The position numbers and the translations under genes are program-made. 36,452 bases of DNA from an uncultured Mycoplasmatota bacterium (GTDB lineage Bacteria; Bacillota_I; Bacilli_A; RF39; UBA660). Below, piece after piece: positions 7,483-16,373 of this stretch; within the stretch, counting starts at the first letter, position 1, and each line of letters starts with the position of its first letter. The notes below the pieces were generated by a model, which was not told the DNA's origin, ran no database searches, and saw only the letters and a program-made list of their open reading frames with translations. The DNA is taken from contig CAMMMH010000015.1 of assembly GCA_946497955.1 (NCBI GenBank), forward strand, positions 1-36,452, in the 5' to 3' direction.

Positions 7483-10400
7483 ATGAAAATATTTGATAAC
7501 TTCTTTGAGAAAATTTATGATAAAGATATCGCTCTTACAGGGATGACTGAAGAGCTTTTTGCCGTTTATGTAAATAAGCTTTATGATAACAAGAAAAACA
7601 TTTTGATAGTTACTTCTAATCTAGTAGAGTCTAATAGTTTATATAGAAGTATTAGTAATTATACAGACAATGTATATTTGTTTCCAATGGATGATTTTTT
7701 AACTAGTGAAGCGATGGCGATTAGTCCTGATTTAATGGTTACAAGACTTGAGACAATGGAAGCGATTAGTAAGGATAGTCATGCTATTGTTATTACTAAT
7801 TTAATGGGTTATTTAAGATATTTACCTCCAAAAAAAGAATATTTAAAGAGTGTTTTATCTTTAAAGGTAAATTATGAGATTAGTCCAAAAGAGTTAGTAG
7901 AAAGACTTACTAATATAGGTTATGAGAGGACTACTTTAGTTACAAAGACTGGGGAAATTGGGGTTAGAGGTTTTGTTATAGATATTTTTCCATTAGGTGA
8001 ATCTAATCCTGTTAGATTAGAGTTTTTTGGCGATACAATAGATTCTATTAGATATTTTGATGGTAAAAGTCAAAAGTCTTTAAATGAAATAAAAAGTATT
8101 GAAATATATCCTTATACAGAAATATTTTCTAATGATACTTTTATTCCAGAAGAAAAAAGGAATACTAAGTATTTAAGTGAATATGGCAATGTAACTAATA
8201 TTGGTGGTTATCTAGATAATCATGTAATTATTTATAAAGATAAAAGTGCGATATTAATTAATTATAAACAGATATGTACAGATATTTTAGAGTATAGAGA
8301 AGAAAAGGATACTGACTTTAAAGGTAGTTATATGTTTTCCTTTGATGATATTTATGAAAACAATGCTCTATATTACTTAACTGTAGATAATTTAGATAAG
8401 TCTTTAAAGATAATAGATTTTAAGAGTAAGGAATTACCTTTATTTAATGATGATATAGAGGGTATTACTAAGTATATTAGAGAAAAGTTATATGCTAATT
8501 ATACAGTTATTGTTTGCTTAAAAGATTATCAGTTACATAGTTTTAGAAGTAAGATATCTTTGCCTATTATGGATACTACAATGGATGAAATTTATCCTAA
8601 TAAGCTTAATTTAGTTAACTTTAGTTTAGATAGTGGTTTTCAGTATAAGAATTATATCTTTTTAACAGGTAGAGAATTATTTAGAAATAATGAGAAGGTT
8701 AAGAAGTATAAGACTAAGTTTAAATATAATACCAAGATAACTGATTTAAATAAATTAGAGATAGGGGATTATGTTGTTCATCAAGTTCATGGTATTGGTA
8801 TTTATAATGGTTTAAAGACTTTAAGTCAACAAGGTGTTTTAAAAGATTATATAGAAGTTTTATATCAAGGTAATGATAAGCTTTATATTCCTGTAGAAAA
8901 AATTGATATGCTTTATAAATATACTGGTAAAGAAGGAGTTAGGCCTACTATTTATAAACTTGGTGGTAAAGAATGGGAAAAGGTTAAAGCTAGAGTTAAA
9001 AGTAAAGTTCAAGATATGGCTAATGACTTGTTAAGAGTGCAAGCGGAACGTGAAAGCCAAAAAGGTTTTGCTTTTTCTTCTGATAATGAGTTACAAAAAG
9101 AGTTTGAAGATGCTTTCCCTTATGTGGCAACTAATGACCAGTTGCTTGCTACTAAACAGATAAAAGAAGATATGGAGAAGGTCTCTCCTATGGATAGGCT
9201 ATTAGTAGGAGATGTTGGTTTTGGTAAGACAGAAGTTGCTTTTAGAGCAGCCTTTAAAGCGATTATGGATAATAAGCAAGTATTACTTTTATGTCCAACA
9301 ACTATTCTTTCTAGTCAGCACTATAAAAATGCATTAGAGAGATTTAAAGATTTTCCTGTTAATATTGGGCTTTTAAATAGATTTACTAGTACAAGAGAAC
9401 GTAATAGGATACTAGAAGAGTTAAGAGAAGGAACAATTGATTTTGTTATTGGTACGCATAGGATACTTAGTGATGATATTAGACCTAAGGATTTAGGATT
9501 ATTAATTATTGATGAAGAGCAGAGATTTGGAGTTAAACATAAAGAGAAGTTAAAACAATATAAGAGTACTGTAGATGTTTTAACTTTAACGGCTACACCA
9601 ATTCCTAGAACTTTACAAATGTCTATTGCAGGTATTAGAAGTTTGTCTTTAATCGAGACTCCTCCAAGAGATAGATATCCAATACAGACTTATGTTATCG
9701 CTTATAATAAACAACTTGTTAGAGAAGCGATAATGAAAGAGATGTCTAGGGATGGGCAAGTATTTTTGTTATTTAATAATGTAGAAAATATTGAGCAAGA
9801 AGTAATGGAAATTGAGAATCTTGTCCCAAGTGCTAGAGTTATTTATGCCCATGGTAGAATGGATAAGACTAAAATTGAAGATGTTATGCAGTCATTTATT
9901 GACCATGAGGCAGATGTTTTAGTATGTACAACGATAATAGAGACAGGTATTGATATTCCTAATGTTAATACATTAATTATTTTAGATGCTGATAGATTTG
10001 GTCTTGCACAGTTATATCAGATTAGAGGTAGAGTTGGTCGTAGTAACAAAATCGCTTACTGTTACTTAATGTATCAAGAACATAAAGTATTAACAGAAAC
10101 TGCAGAAAAACGTTTAAAAGTTATTAAAGAGTTTACAGAGTTAGGTAGTGGTTTTTCTATTGCAACTCGTGATTTATCTATTAGAGGTGCAGGGGATATT
10201 TTAGGTAGTAAACAAGCAGGCTTTATTGATAGTGTTGGTATTGACCTTTATTTAAAGATGCTTAATGAAGAAGTAGAACGTCTTAAAGGTAATGTTGTGG
10301 AAGAAGATAGCGAAGAAGAATCTAATAAAACATTACTTAATGTATCTACTCATATAAGCGATGATTATGTAACTGATGATGATTTGAAGATTATGATTCA

Positions 10401-10767
10401 TAGAATGATTAATGAGATAGACAGTAAAGAGAAACTTGAAGAAGTTAGAAGTGACTTAGAAGATAGATTTGGTAAACTTAGTGAAGATATCATTGTTTAT
10501 ATGTATGAAGAGTGGTTTGAGAAACTTGTTAAACAAGTGGGTGTTACTAAAGTTAGTGAAACTAAAAATACTATTGAACTTTACTTTGATAAAGAATCTA
10601 CTAGTAAGTTAAATACAGAAGATTTATTTATGAATGCTTATACAATTACACCTATGTTTAGATTTAAAAGTAGAGAGAGTGACTTAACTATTATTTTAGA
10701 TATCGTTAAATTAGATAAGCATCCTATCTATTATTTAGTCGCTTTGTTATCTAGTATGGTGGGGTAA
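7483..10767 (+). CDS. mfd: Transcription-repair coupling factor Mfd
   Basis: 1094 aa, slightly shorter than B. subtilis Mfd. It removes stalled RNA polymerase and recruits UvrA. Seen in order: UvrB-homology modules (ETMEAI, GFVIDIFPLGE), the CarD-like RNA-polymerase-interacting domain (EIGDYVVHQVHGIGIYNG, near 427), helicase Walker A GDVGFGKTE near 576, DEEQRFG near 677, TATPIPRTLQ, IIETGIDIPNVN, QIRGRVGRS, and the C-terminal TRCF domain. It lies two bases after pth with RBS AAAGGGG, and the next gene has its own promoter, so a pth-mfd unit is likely. Confidence 0.97.
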   Translation: MKIFDNFFEKIYDKDIALTGMTEELFAVYVNKLYDNKKNILIVTSNLVESNSLYRSISNYTDNVYLFPMDDFLTSEAMAISPDLMVTRLETMEAISKDSHAIVITNLMGYLRYLPPKKEYLKSVLSLKVNYEISPKELVERLTNIGYERTTLVTKTGEIGVRGFVIDIFPLGESNPVRLEFFGDTIDSIRYFDGKSQKSLNEIKSIEIYPYTEIFSNDTFIPEEKRNTKYLSEYGNVTNIGGYLDNHVIIYKDKSAILINYKQICTDILEYREEKDTDFKGSYMFSFDDIYENNALYYLTVDNLDKSLKIIDFKSKELPLFNDDIEGITKYIREKLYANYTVIVCLKDYQLHSFRSKISLPIMDTTMDEIYPNKLNLVNFSLDSGFQYKNYIFLTGRELFRNNEKVKKYKTKFKYNTKITDLNKLEIGDYVVHQVHGIGIYNGLKTLSQQGVLKDYIEVLYQGNDKLYIPVEKIDMLYKYTGKEGVRPTIYKLGGKEWEKVKARVKSKVQDMANDLLRVQAERESQKGFAFSSDNELQKEFEDAFPYVATNDQLLATKQIKEDMEKVSPMDRLLVGDVGFGKTEVAFRAAFKAIMDNKQVLLLCPTTILSSQHYKNALERFKDFPVNIGLLNRFTSTRERNRILEELREGTIDFVIGTHRILSDDIRPKDLGLLIIDEEQRFGVKHKEKLKQYKSTVDVLTLTATPIPRTLQMSIAGIRSLSLIETPPRDRYPIQTYVIAYNKQLVREAIMKEMSRDGQVFLLFNNVENIEQEVMEIENLVPSARVIYAHGRMDKTKIEDVMQSFIDHEADVLVCTTIIETGIDIPNVNTLIILDADRFGLAQLYQIRGRVGRSNKIAYCYLMYQEHKVLTETAEKRLKVIKEFTELGSGFSIATRDLSIRGAGDILGSKQAGFIDSVGIDLYLKMLNEEVERLKGNVVEEDSEEESNKTLLNVSTHISDDYVTDDDLKIMIHRMINEIDSKEKLEEVRSDLEDRFGKLSEDIIVYMYEEWFEKLVKQVGVTKVSETKNTIELYFDKESTSKLNTEDLFMNAYTITPMFRFKSRESDLTIILDIVKLDKHPIYYLVALLSSMVG

Positions 10768-10774
10768 GTTTTTA

Positions 10775-10803
10775 TTTACAAAATGATAAAAATATTGTAT
10801 TAT
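10775..10803 (+). promoter_or_regulatory. Promoter of unknown gene after mfd
   Basis: TTTACA (10775-10780), 17-bp spacer, TATTAT (10798-10803): sigma-A-like, between the mfd stop and the next gene. Confidence 0.6.
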
Positions 10804-10831
10804 ATGTGGCAAATGAAGGGTGAGAGGTTTT

Positions 10832-11314
10832 GTGAAAGAAAATACTTTTGATGTTCCAGCCTATAAGTTTTTTGCTTGGAAGATAAATGATGGGCTAAAA
10901 TATCATTCATATGATGACTATAATTTTTCAATTTCTAAAACTAATAATAGTATTATAATTATTCCCTTTGAAAATATAGATGGATTAAATGTTCAAGAGG
11001 TTCAGACTTTATTATCTACATCTGAGATAGTTGTTAGTGGTGGATTATATTATAGCTTCAACTATGGTGAAGGCAGAGTTTCTCAAAAGCTTGACAATTC
11101 AAATTGGATTTATTTTGCTCCTGATTATCTTAATGAACATAGAGAAGAAACTATTGATAGATTATTAGAAGAATTTATGGAAAGAGATTATATGTCAAAA
11201 GATGAATACACTAAAAGAATGTATAGATGTTTTTTTGAAAGATATCAAGATGGTAGTTATGAGAAAACTAAAGAAAGAGTTAAGAGATTAGAAATGCAAA
11301 GTAATAATAAATAA
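10832..11314 (+). CDS. Hypothetical soluble protein
   Basis: 160 aa from GTG 10832, chosen because GAGAGG lies just upstream; an in-frame GTG at 10820 is the alternative. I do not recognise it. There is no signal peptide or membrane segment. The N-terminal half is beta-rich with aromatic residues (FDVPAYKFFAWKIND, GGLYYSFNYGEG); the C-terminal third is a charged helical region with several Arg and Lys (MERDYMSKDEYTKRMYRCFFERY). It has its own promoter and a terminator right after, so it is a single-gene unit between mfd and the next unknown gene. B. subtilis has nothing comparable at this spot. Confidence 0.7.
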   Translation: MKENTFDVPAYKFFAWKINDGLKYHSYDDYNFSISKTNNSIIIIPFENIDGLNVQEVQTLLSTSEIVVSGGLYYSFNYGEGRVSQKLDNSNWIYFAPDYLNEHREETIDRLLEEFMERDYMSKDEYTKRMYRCFFERYQDGSYEKTKERVKRLEMQSNNK

Positions 11315-11328
11315 TAATATTTTATGAA

Positions 11329-11349
11329 TAGAGCTTAGGCTCTTTTTCT
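11329..11349 (+). terminator. Intrinsic terminator
   Basis: AGAGC (11330-11334), loop TTAG, GCTCT (11339-11343) and a T-run. Ends the unknown gene that starts at 10832. Confidence 0.75.
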
Positions 11350-11358
11350 TTTGTCCTC

Positions 11359-11387
11359 TTGACTAAAACCTTTTATCTTCTTATACT
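11359..11387 (+). promoter_or_regulatory. Strong sigma-A promoter
   Basis: TTGACT (11359-11364), 17-bp spacer, TATACT (11382-11387), immediately after the preceding terminator. Confidence 0.75.
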
Positions 11388-11407
11388 TATTAGTAGAATT
11401 GGAGGCT

Positions 11408-12046
11408 ATGAATATTGTGGTTAAAGAGGATATTTTGAAGCAACATAAAGAGATTTTAATGACAGCAGGGGTTGAACTTGCTACTAATAATACTAATTCT
11501 TTAATAGAAGATGATATTATTAATGGAGTTATTGAAGTACCACTTGAAGCGATGGATACTGTTAAACAAAGAGTTCTTAATATCGCTAAACATAATAATT
11601 TAATCTTAAATAGTGATAAATTTAATGAAGTTTTAACTAGTTATAAAGATGACTTAAAGAAAGAGGTTAGAAATATTTTTAAAAGACGGATAGATATAAT
11701 TAAAGATAATTATTCTAAGATGGATGATGATAAGCCATTAGAGTTGGTTAAGAACTTGAAGAAAGAATTAGTTAAATTTAATAAAGATGCTAAAAAAGAA
11801 GAGAAGCAAGTACTTACTAGTCTTGTTAAAGAGAAGCTTGTAAGTAATTTAGATTTGATAGTTAAAGATAGTAATCCTAACTTTAAAAAAGATGCTACTA
11901 AGTTTTTACAAACAACTTATGTTAAACAGATATTAGAGACTGTTGATATGAAAATTTTAGTTAAAGATACGATACTTCTTAATAGTCTTAAAGAACAGAT
12001 AGAAAGGTTTGTTTTTACTAAAGAAAATTCTCATTTATTTGATTAA
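11408..12046 (+). CDS. Hypothetical helical protein
   Basis: 212 aa from ATG 11408. GGAGG (11401-11405) is only 2 bases before this ATG, so GTG 11417 is a real alternative. Not recognised. Very Lys/Asp/Asn-rich and predicted almost all-helical, with a middle stretch (about residues 70-130) of alternating Lys and Glu/Asp that could form coiled coil. No signal peptide or membrane segment. It has its own promoter and terminator. The place between mfd and spoVT is empty in B. subtilis, so this is a lineage-specific insertion. Confidence 0.68.
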   Translation: MNIVVKEDILKQHKEILMTAGVELATNNTNSLIEDDIINGVIEVPLEAMDTVKQRVLNIAKHNNLILNSDKFNEVLTSYKDDLKKEVRNIFKRRIDIIKDNYSKMDDDKPLELVKNLKKELVKFNKDAKKEEKQVLTSLVKEKLVSNLDLIVKDSNPNFKKDATKFLQTTYVKQILETVDMKILVKDTILLNSLKEQIERFVFTKENSHLFD

Positions 12047-12061
12047 ATGAGTATTTTTTTT
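12030..12061 (+). terminator. Intrinsic terminator
   Basis: CTCATTTA (12030-12037), 6-base loop, TAAATGAG (12044-12051), then a run of Ts. It overlaps the stop codon of the preceding gene. Confidence 0.85.
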
Positions 12062-12198
12062 GTTTCTTTTGTTAACTGGAAATAATTACCAGAGAAAAAA
12101 AGTCCTTCTTACGTATATAATATCAATAGATAGCATAATTTTGATGGTATAAAATGGGCTGATATTGGAATAATACTACTGAAAAGGAAGGAGAGCTT

Positions 12199-12738
12199 AT
12201 GAAGACAACAGGTGTAGTTAGAAGAGTTGATGACTTGGGAAGAATTGTAATTCCTAAAGATATTAGAAAATCTCTTAGAATTAGAGATGGTGAGAGTTTA
12301 GAATTTTTTGTAGATAAAGAGACAATAAGCTTAAAGAAGTTTTCTACTAGTGATGTTTTAAGTGATATTGCACAGTCTTTACTTGATACTATTTATATGA
12401 CTATTAGTAAGAATATCTTTGTTACAGATAGAGATAAGTTTGTAGCAGGTACTGGTAAGTATAAAAAAGAGTTTTGTGGATGTAATATTTCTACTAAATT
12501 AGAAGAGTGTTTATTTGAAACAGAGAGTCTAGTTAAAGGAACTTGTCAGATAGAAGAGATAGTAGATAGTAAAAATTCAGGTGAAGAGTATAAGTATATT
12601 ATTAGCCCTATACTATCAGATGGTGAGATTATAGGACTTGCTTTAATGCTTAATGAAGATGGTAAGAGTTTTACTGAAGAAGATGAACATATAATACAAA
12701 TAATTGCTAATTTCTTATCAAAATATCTTGAAGATTAA
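12199..12738 (+). CDS. spoVT: Stage V sporulation regulator SpoVT
   Basis: 179 aa, the SpoVT length (AbrB itself is about 95). Residues 1-50 are an AbrB-type swapped-hairpin DNA-binding domain (TGVVRRVDDLGRIVIPKDIR, then ESLEFFVDK). Residues about 55-178 fit the GAF domain of SpoVT. In B. subtilis SpoVT is a forespore regulator of sigma-G genes and lies right after mfd. The gene has a strong GGAAGGAG ribosome site. A vegetative relative of AbrB is possible, but the GAF half and the location favour SpoVT. The 152 bases upstream hold no clear sigma-A promoter apart from an extended -10 (TGGTATAAA, 12145-12153). Confidence 0.9.
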   Translation: MKTTGVVRRVDDLGRIVIPKDIRKSLRIRDGESLEFFVDKETISLKKFSTSDVLSDIAQSLLDTIYMTISKNIFVTDRDKFVAGTGKYKKEFCGCNISTKLEECLFETESLVKGTCQIEEIVDSKNSGEEYKYIISPILSDGEIIGLALMLNEDGKSFTEEDEHIIQIIANFLSKYLED

Positions 12739-12756
12739 CTTCTCTTGTGTTAGAAT
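12728..12756 (+). promoter_or_regulatory. metS T-box promoter
   Basis: TTGAAG (12728-12733, inside the end of spoVT), 17-bp spacer, TAGAAT (12751-12756). The start would be about 12763, at the 5' end of the T-box leader. Confidence 0.75.
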
Positions 12757-12762
12757 AGCGTT

Positions 12763-12990
12763 ATTAAAAGTTGTGATGAAGAGTCTTATAACTTCTAGTT
12801 ATAGAGAGTTCTTGGTAGGTGGAAAAGAAACGAATGATATTATAAGATATGGCTTCTGAACTTTCATATTGATATGTAAGTATGAACGTGCTAAGCGTTA
12901 ATTAGAATAAGTGTACAAGATTTATTGTAAAGAAAGGTGGTACCACGGGGTTAACTCGTCCTTTTGATATGATAAATCTTTTTATTTTGA
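12763..12990 (+). promoter_or_regulatory. T-box riboswitch (tRNA-Met) of metS
   Basis: The conserved T-box AAAGGTGGTACCACG (12933-12947) is present, with the terminator/antiterminator switch around it. AAAGG pairs with CCTTT near 12958-12964, and ACGGG with CTCGT at about 12945-12957. Upstream are the K-turn-like GTGATGAAGAG (12774 onward) and the distal-loop motif AGAGAG ... GGTAGGTGGAA (12804-12824). A likely specifier codon is ATG at 12849-12851, followed by a purine, which fits methionine. Uncharged tRNA-Met would stabilise the antiterminator and raise metS expression. The element is clear; the specifier choice is an inference. Confidence 0.9.
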
Positions 12991-13003
12991 GGAGGAGATA
13001 TTA

Positions 13004-14539
13004 ATGGATAAATATTATATTACAACACCAATTTATTACCCTAGTGCAAACTTTCATATAGGGCATTGTTATACAACAATAGTTGCAGATGCTATTGCAA
13101 GATATAAAAGAAGTAAAGGGTATGATGTTTATTTTCAAACTGGTACTGATGAACATGGATTAAAAATAGAGACTAAAGCGAAGGAAGCAGGAGTTAGTCC
13201 TAAAGAATATGTTGATGAAGTAGTAGAGAATGCTAAGGATTTATGGAAAGCTTTAGATATTTCTTATGATTATTTTATTAGGACTACTGGTGAAAATCAT
13301 GTTAAAGCAGTTCAAAAAATATTTACTAAGTTATATGAACAAGGAGATATTTATAAAGGAACTTATAAAGGGCTTTACTGTGTTCCTTGTGAGTCTTTTT
13401 GGACTAAAACACAACTTGTAGATGGTAAATGTCCTGATTGTGGTAGAGAAGTTAAAGAAGTAGAAGAAGAGGCTTACTTTTTAAAACTTTCTAAATATCA
13501 GGATAGATTAGTTAAATATCTAGATGAACATCCTGATTTTATAGAGCCAGAGTCTCGTAAAAATGAGATGATTAATAACTTTATTAAACCTGGTCTTGAA
13601 GATTTATGTGTTTCTCGTACTAGTTTTAAATGGGGAATTCCTGTTCCTTTTGATGATAAGCATGTTGTTTATGTATGGTTAGATGCTTTAACTAACTATA
13701 TTACCTCTTTAGGGTATATGAGTGATGATGATAGTAAACTTAAGAAGTATTGGCCTGCTGACTTACATTTAGTAGGTAAAGAGATTATTAGATTCCATAC
13801 AATAGTGTGGCCTATTATTTTAATGGCTTTAGATTTACCACTTCCTAAGAAAGTTTATGGTCATGGTTGGCTTGTTATAAATGGAAGTAAAATATCTAAA
13901 TCTTTAGGTAATTATAGAGACCCTAGAGAATATATTGAATATTTTGGGGTAGATGCTGTTAGATATTTTGTTTTAAGAGAAGTTCCTTTTGGAAGTGATG
14001 GTAACTTTTCAGTTGAAGCTTTAATAGATAGAACTAATGCTGACCTTGCTAATACTTTAGGTAATTTAGTACAACGTACTATAAGTATGGCTAATAAGTA
14101 TTTTGATGGTGTTGTTACTAATAAAGAAGTTTATGAAGATATAGATGCTTCTCTTATAGAAAAAATAAATAACTTAGATGAAGAGATTAGTAAAGATATA
14201 GATGGTCTTGAAATATCTAATGCTTTAAACAAGATATTTGAAGTATTAAGAGCTAGTAATAAGTATATAGATGAAACTACTCCTTGGGTTCTTGCAAAAG
14301 ATGAGTCTAGCAAAGACAGATTAGAGACTGTTTTATATAATTTACTTGAATCTATTAGAGTATGTGCTATTAATCTTTCTTTTGCCATACCTTTTACTTC
14401 TAAAGAAATATTAAGACAGATTAATAATGAAAAGCAAGAAAATCATTATTTAAAAGATAATAAATACGAAGTAGGAATTCCTAAAGTATTGTTCCAAAGA
14501 ATAGATAAAGAAAAGTTCTTAAAAGAACATGATTTGTAA
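13004..14539 (+). CDS. metG: Methionyl-tRNA synthetase
   Basis: 511 aa. Class I synthetase that charges tRNA-Met. The HIGH motif is at 18-21, a zinc knuckle with two CxxC pairs (CVPC and CPDC) lies near 125-145, and the KMSKS loop reads KISKS near 296. Then comes an anticodon-binding helical domain. The C-terminal EMAP/Arc1p-like tRNA-binding domain of B. subtilis MetS (about 150 residues) is missing, so this is the short form. A T-box leader controls it. The RBS GAGGAG precedes the ATG. It is followed by a hairpin terminator. Confidence 0.96.
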   Translation: MDKYYITTPIYYPSANFHIGHCYTTIVADAIARYKRSKGYDVYFQTGTDEHGLKIETKAKEAGVSPKEYVDEVVENAKDLWKALDISYDYFIRTTGENHVKAVQKIFTKLYEQGDIYKGTYKGLYCVPCESFWTKTQLVDGKCPDCGREVKEVEEEAYFLKLSKYQDRLVKYLDEHPDFIEPESRKNEMINNFIKPGLEDLCVSRTSFKWGIPVPFDDKHVVYVWLDALTNYITSLGYMSDDDSKLKKYWPADLHLVGKEIIRFHTIVWPIILMALDLPLPKKVYGHGWLVINGSKISKSLGNYRDPREYIEYFGVDAVRYFVLREVPFGSDGNFSVEALIDRTNADLANTLGNLVQRTISMANKYFDGVVTNKEVYEDIDASLIEKINNLDEEISKDIDGLEISNALNKIFEVLRASNKYIDETTPWVLAKDESSKDRLETVLYNLLESIRVCAINLSFAIPFTSKEILRQINNEKQENHYLKDNKYEVGIPKVLFQRIDKEKFLKEHDL

Positions 14540-14561
14540 AATTTTAGTGTAAACTGAAAAA

Positions 14562-14597
14562 TAAATGGGATGATTTTGATAATTATCCTATTTTTTA
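14562..14597 (+). terminator. Probable terminator of metS
   Basis: ATGGGAT pairs with ATCCTAT (one G-U) across a short AT loop, followed by a T-run at about 14590-14596. Confidence 0.6.
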
Positions 14598-14664
14598 TGT
14601 TATAGTTGAAGGGTAGTGGCCGTAGTAACAAGTAGTATTTGAAGTCGTAAGAAAGGATAGAGTT

Positions 14665-14844
14665 ATGACTAAAAAACGAAAGTTAGAAATTGAAGCAGTG
14701 GCATGTATAATTCTTTATGTAGTATTAGTTGTAATGGTTATTTTAGGGCATAATATATTAGATATTGGTTATTTAGTTGTGTTAACTTTTTATTTAATAA
14801 GATTGTTTTTATGTCGAAGAAGAAATAATAAATCTTGTAAATAG
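14665..14844 (+). CDS. Small two-segment membrane protein
   Basis: 59 aa (begins MTKKRKLEIE, ends RRRNNKSCK). RBS AAAGGAT lies 6 bases before the ATG. There are two hydrophobic stretches, about residues 12-27 and 34-49, with positive ends (KKRK and CRRRNNK) that fit a hairpin with both termini inside the cell. An extended -10 (TGTTATAGT, 14598-14606) follows the metS terminator. No family recognised. The clean ribosome site, codon-like composition and separate promoter make it more than a chance frame. Confidence 0.6.
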   Translation: MTKKRKLEIEAVACIILYVVLVVMVILGHNILDIGYLVVLTFYLIRLFLCRRRNNKSCK

Positions 14845-14904
14845 TAAAATACTGTTTAGAAGATTCTTTTTTTGATATAATATTTTTTAGAAAGTGGTGG
14901 TTTT

Positions 14905-15660
14905 ATGTTTATAGATACACATTGTCATTTAAGTAAGGAAGATTATGATGATATAGATAAAGTTATTATAGAAGATAAAGAAGCAGATGTTGATAAAATA
15001 GTTGTATCTGGTTGTAGTAGAGAAGCAATAGATGAAGTAATGAGTTTTAAAGATAAATATGATATGGTTTATGTTACGATAGGATATCATCCGGAATATG
15101 CAGATAGTGTAAGAAAAGAAGATTTAGATTATTTAAAGAGTTTATTAGCGAAGAAAAAGATAGTTGGTATTGGGGAGATAGGACTTGATTATCACTATAC
15201 TAAAGAAAATAAAGATAAACAGATATGGTTATTTGAAGAACAATTAAAGATAGCAGAGAATTTTAATTTACCTGTTGTAATACACTCTAGAGATGCAACA
15301 CAGGATACTATTAATACTTTAAAGAAATATAAAGTAAAAGGAATAATACATTGTTTTAGTGGAAGTTTAGAGACTGCTAATATTTATATAAGTATGGGAT
15401 TCTTATTAGGAATAGGTGGAGTTGTTACTTTTAAAAACTCTAAATTAAAAGATGTAGTTAAAGAATTGTCTTTAGAATCTATTGTACTTGAGACTGATAG
15501 TCCTTATCTTACTCCTGTTCCCTTTAGAGGGAAAATTAATTCTTCTAAGTATTTAGAGTTTATTGCTAACTTTATTGCTGATATAAAAAATATTAGTGTA
15601 GATGAATTAGCAGAAATTACCAGTAGAAATGCTTCAAGTTTATTTGACTTTAATAGATAA
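14905..15660 (+). CDS. tatD: TatD family metal-dependent DNase
   Basis: 251 aa, standard length (YabD in B. subtilis). TIM-barrel hydrolase with metal ligands in DTHCHL (residues 4-9), GEIGLDYHY, VIHSRDA, IHCFSGS and LETDSPYLTP. Family members have 3'-5' exonuclease activity and act in DNA repair or turnover. The order metS-tatD-yabE-like follows Bacillus. A TATAAT (14876-14881) and a GTGGTGG-type ribosome site precede it. Confidence 0.94.
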   Translation: MFIDTHCHLSKEDYDDIDKVIIEDKEADVDKIVVSGCSREAIDEVMSFKDKYDMVYVTIGYHPEYADSVRKEDLDYLKSLLAKKKIVGIGEIGLDYHYTKENKDKQIWLFEEQLKIAENFNLPVVIHSRDATQDTINTLKKYKVKGIIHCFSGSLETANIYISMGFLLGIGGVVTFKNSKLKDVVKELSLESIVLETDSPYLTPVPFRGKINSSKYLEFIANFIADIKNISVDELAEITSRNASSLFDFNR

Positions 15661-15700
15661 CAATGCTAGTATTATCTTAAGTAGAAAATGAGGTAAAAAG

Positions 15701-16288
15701 ATGGGTAAAAGATTTTTAAGATATTTTAGTTTTGTAATTGTTGTCTTTGCTTTAGCTTTTGTTGTATTATCTGGTAATAATAAGACTGTAGTAATGACTT
15801 CTAATATAAATAGTGTAAAGAGTTTGCAAGCAGTTCATATTGTTAATAAGTATAATTCTATTAAGGAGATGGAGAAAGCGAAAGAGCCTACTTTATATAA
15901 TAACTTTTATGATGCGATTAGTGTGGCTAGTAGTAGTCCTGTAGCTTTTATGGGCACTCTTACTGCTTATGGACCTGACTGTCCAGGATGTTCTGGTAAT
16001 AGTGCATGCCCACCTCGTCAAAACTTTAAAAATGGTAATATCTATTTTGAAGACCAAGTATATGGAAAAGTTAGAGTGGTTGCTGCAGATAGATCTATTC
16101 CATGTGGTAGTATTGTTAGGATAAGTGGAATCAATATATATAGTGAACCTATTCTTGCTATTGTTATGGATAGAGGTGGAGCGGTTACAGGTAACCACAT
16201 GGATTTATTATTTACAAGTCAATCTAACTTGGAAGGTTTTGCTACTAGCCATAATATAAAATTTGAACTTATACGATATGGTTGGTAA
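15701..16288 (+). CDS. Membrane-anchored 3D-domain protein (YabE-like)
   Basis: 195 aa. An N-terminal signal anchor (about residues 8-25) is followed by a linker and a C-terminal 3D domain at about 85-195. The three name-giving aspartates are visible in AADRSIPCGS, IVMDRGGAV and HMDLLF. The domain is a double-psi barrel related to MltA, found in peptidoglycan-active proteins such as YabE, YocH and YuiC. The four cysteines before it (CPGCSGNSAC and PCGS) are unusual for the domain. Unlike B. subtilis YabE it lacks G5 and DUF348 repeats. The place after tatD is the yabE slot. A role in wall remodelling is inferred. Confidence 0.85.
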   Translation: MGKRFLRYFSFVIVVFALAFVVLSGNNKTVVMTSNINSVKSLQAVHIVNKYNSIKEMEKAKEPTLYNNFYDAISVASSSPVAFMGTLTAYGPDCPGCSGNSACPPRQNFKNGNIYFEDQVYGKVRVVAADRSIPCGSIVRISGINIYSEPILAIVMDRGGAVTGNHMDLLFTSQSNLEGFATSHNIKFELIRYGW

Positions 16289-16316
16289 ATTATATGTAAA
16301 ATCATTTAAAAAGTAG

Positions 16317-16345
16317 TTGCGTTTAATATTTTAATTTGCTATAGT
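16317..16345 (+). promoter_or_regulatory. Promoter of TasA-like gene 1
   Basis: TTGCGT (16317-16322), 17-bp spacer, extended -10 TGC-TATAGT (16340-16345). The same module recurs before paralogues 2 and 3. Confidence 0.75.
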
Positions 16346-16373
16346 TATATTGTAGAAGGAGGTTAGACAAAAG

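Noticed and set aside
12113-12178. Sigma-G-like promoters for spoVT (GTATA/CATAATT at 12113-12140; GTATA/AATACTA at 12147-12178)
   Set aside because: The spacings (16 and 20) and -10 bases deviate from the consensus and such AT-rich matches are easy to find by chance, so I did not list one as a feature.
14131-14631. Minus-strand frames across metG
   Set aside because: They mirror the metG coding sequence, show no ribosome site and resemble no protein.
15893-16198. Minus-strand 101-codon frame across the 3D-domain gene
   Set aside because: It is the antisense of a well-supported domain, with low-complexity Thr/Ser/Asn content.
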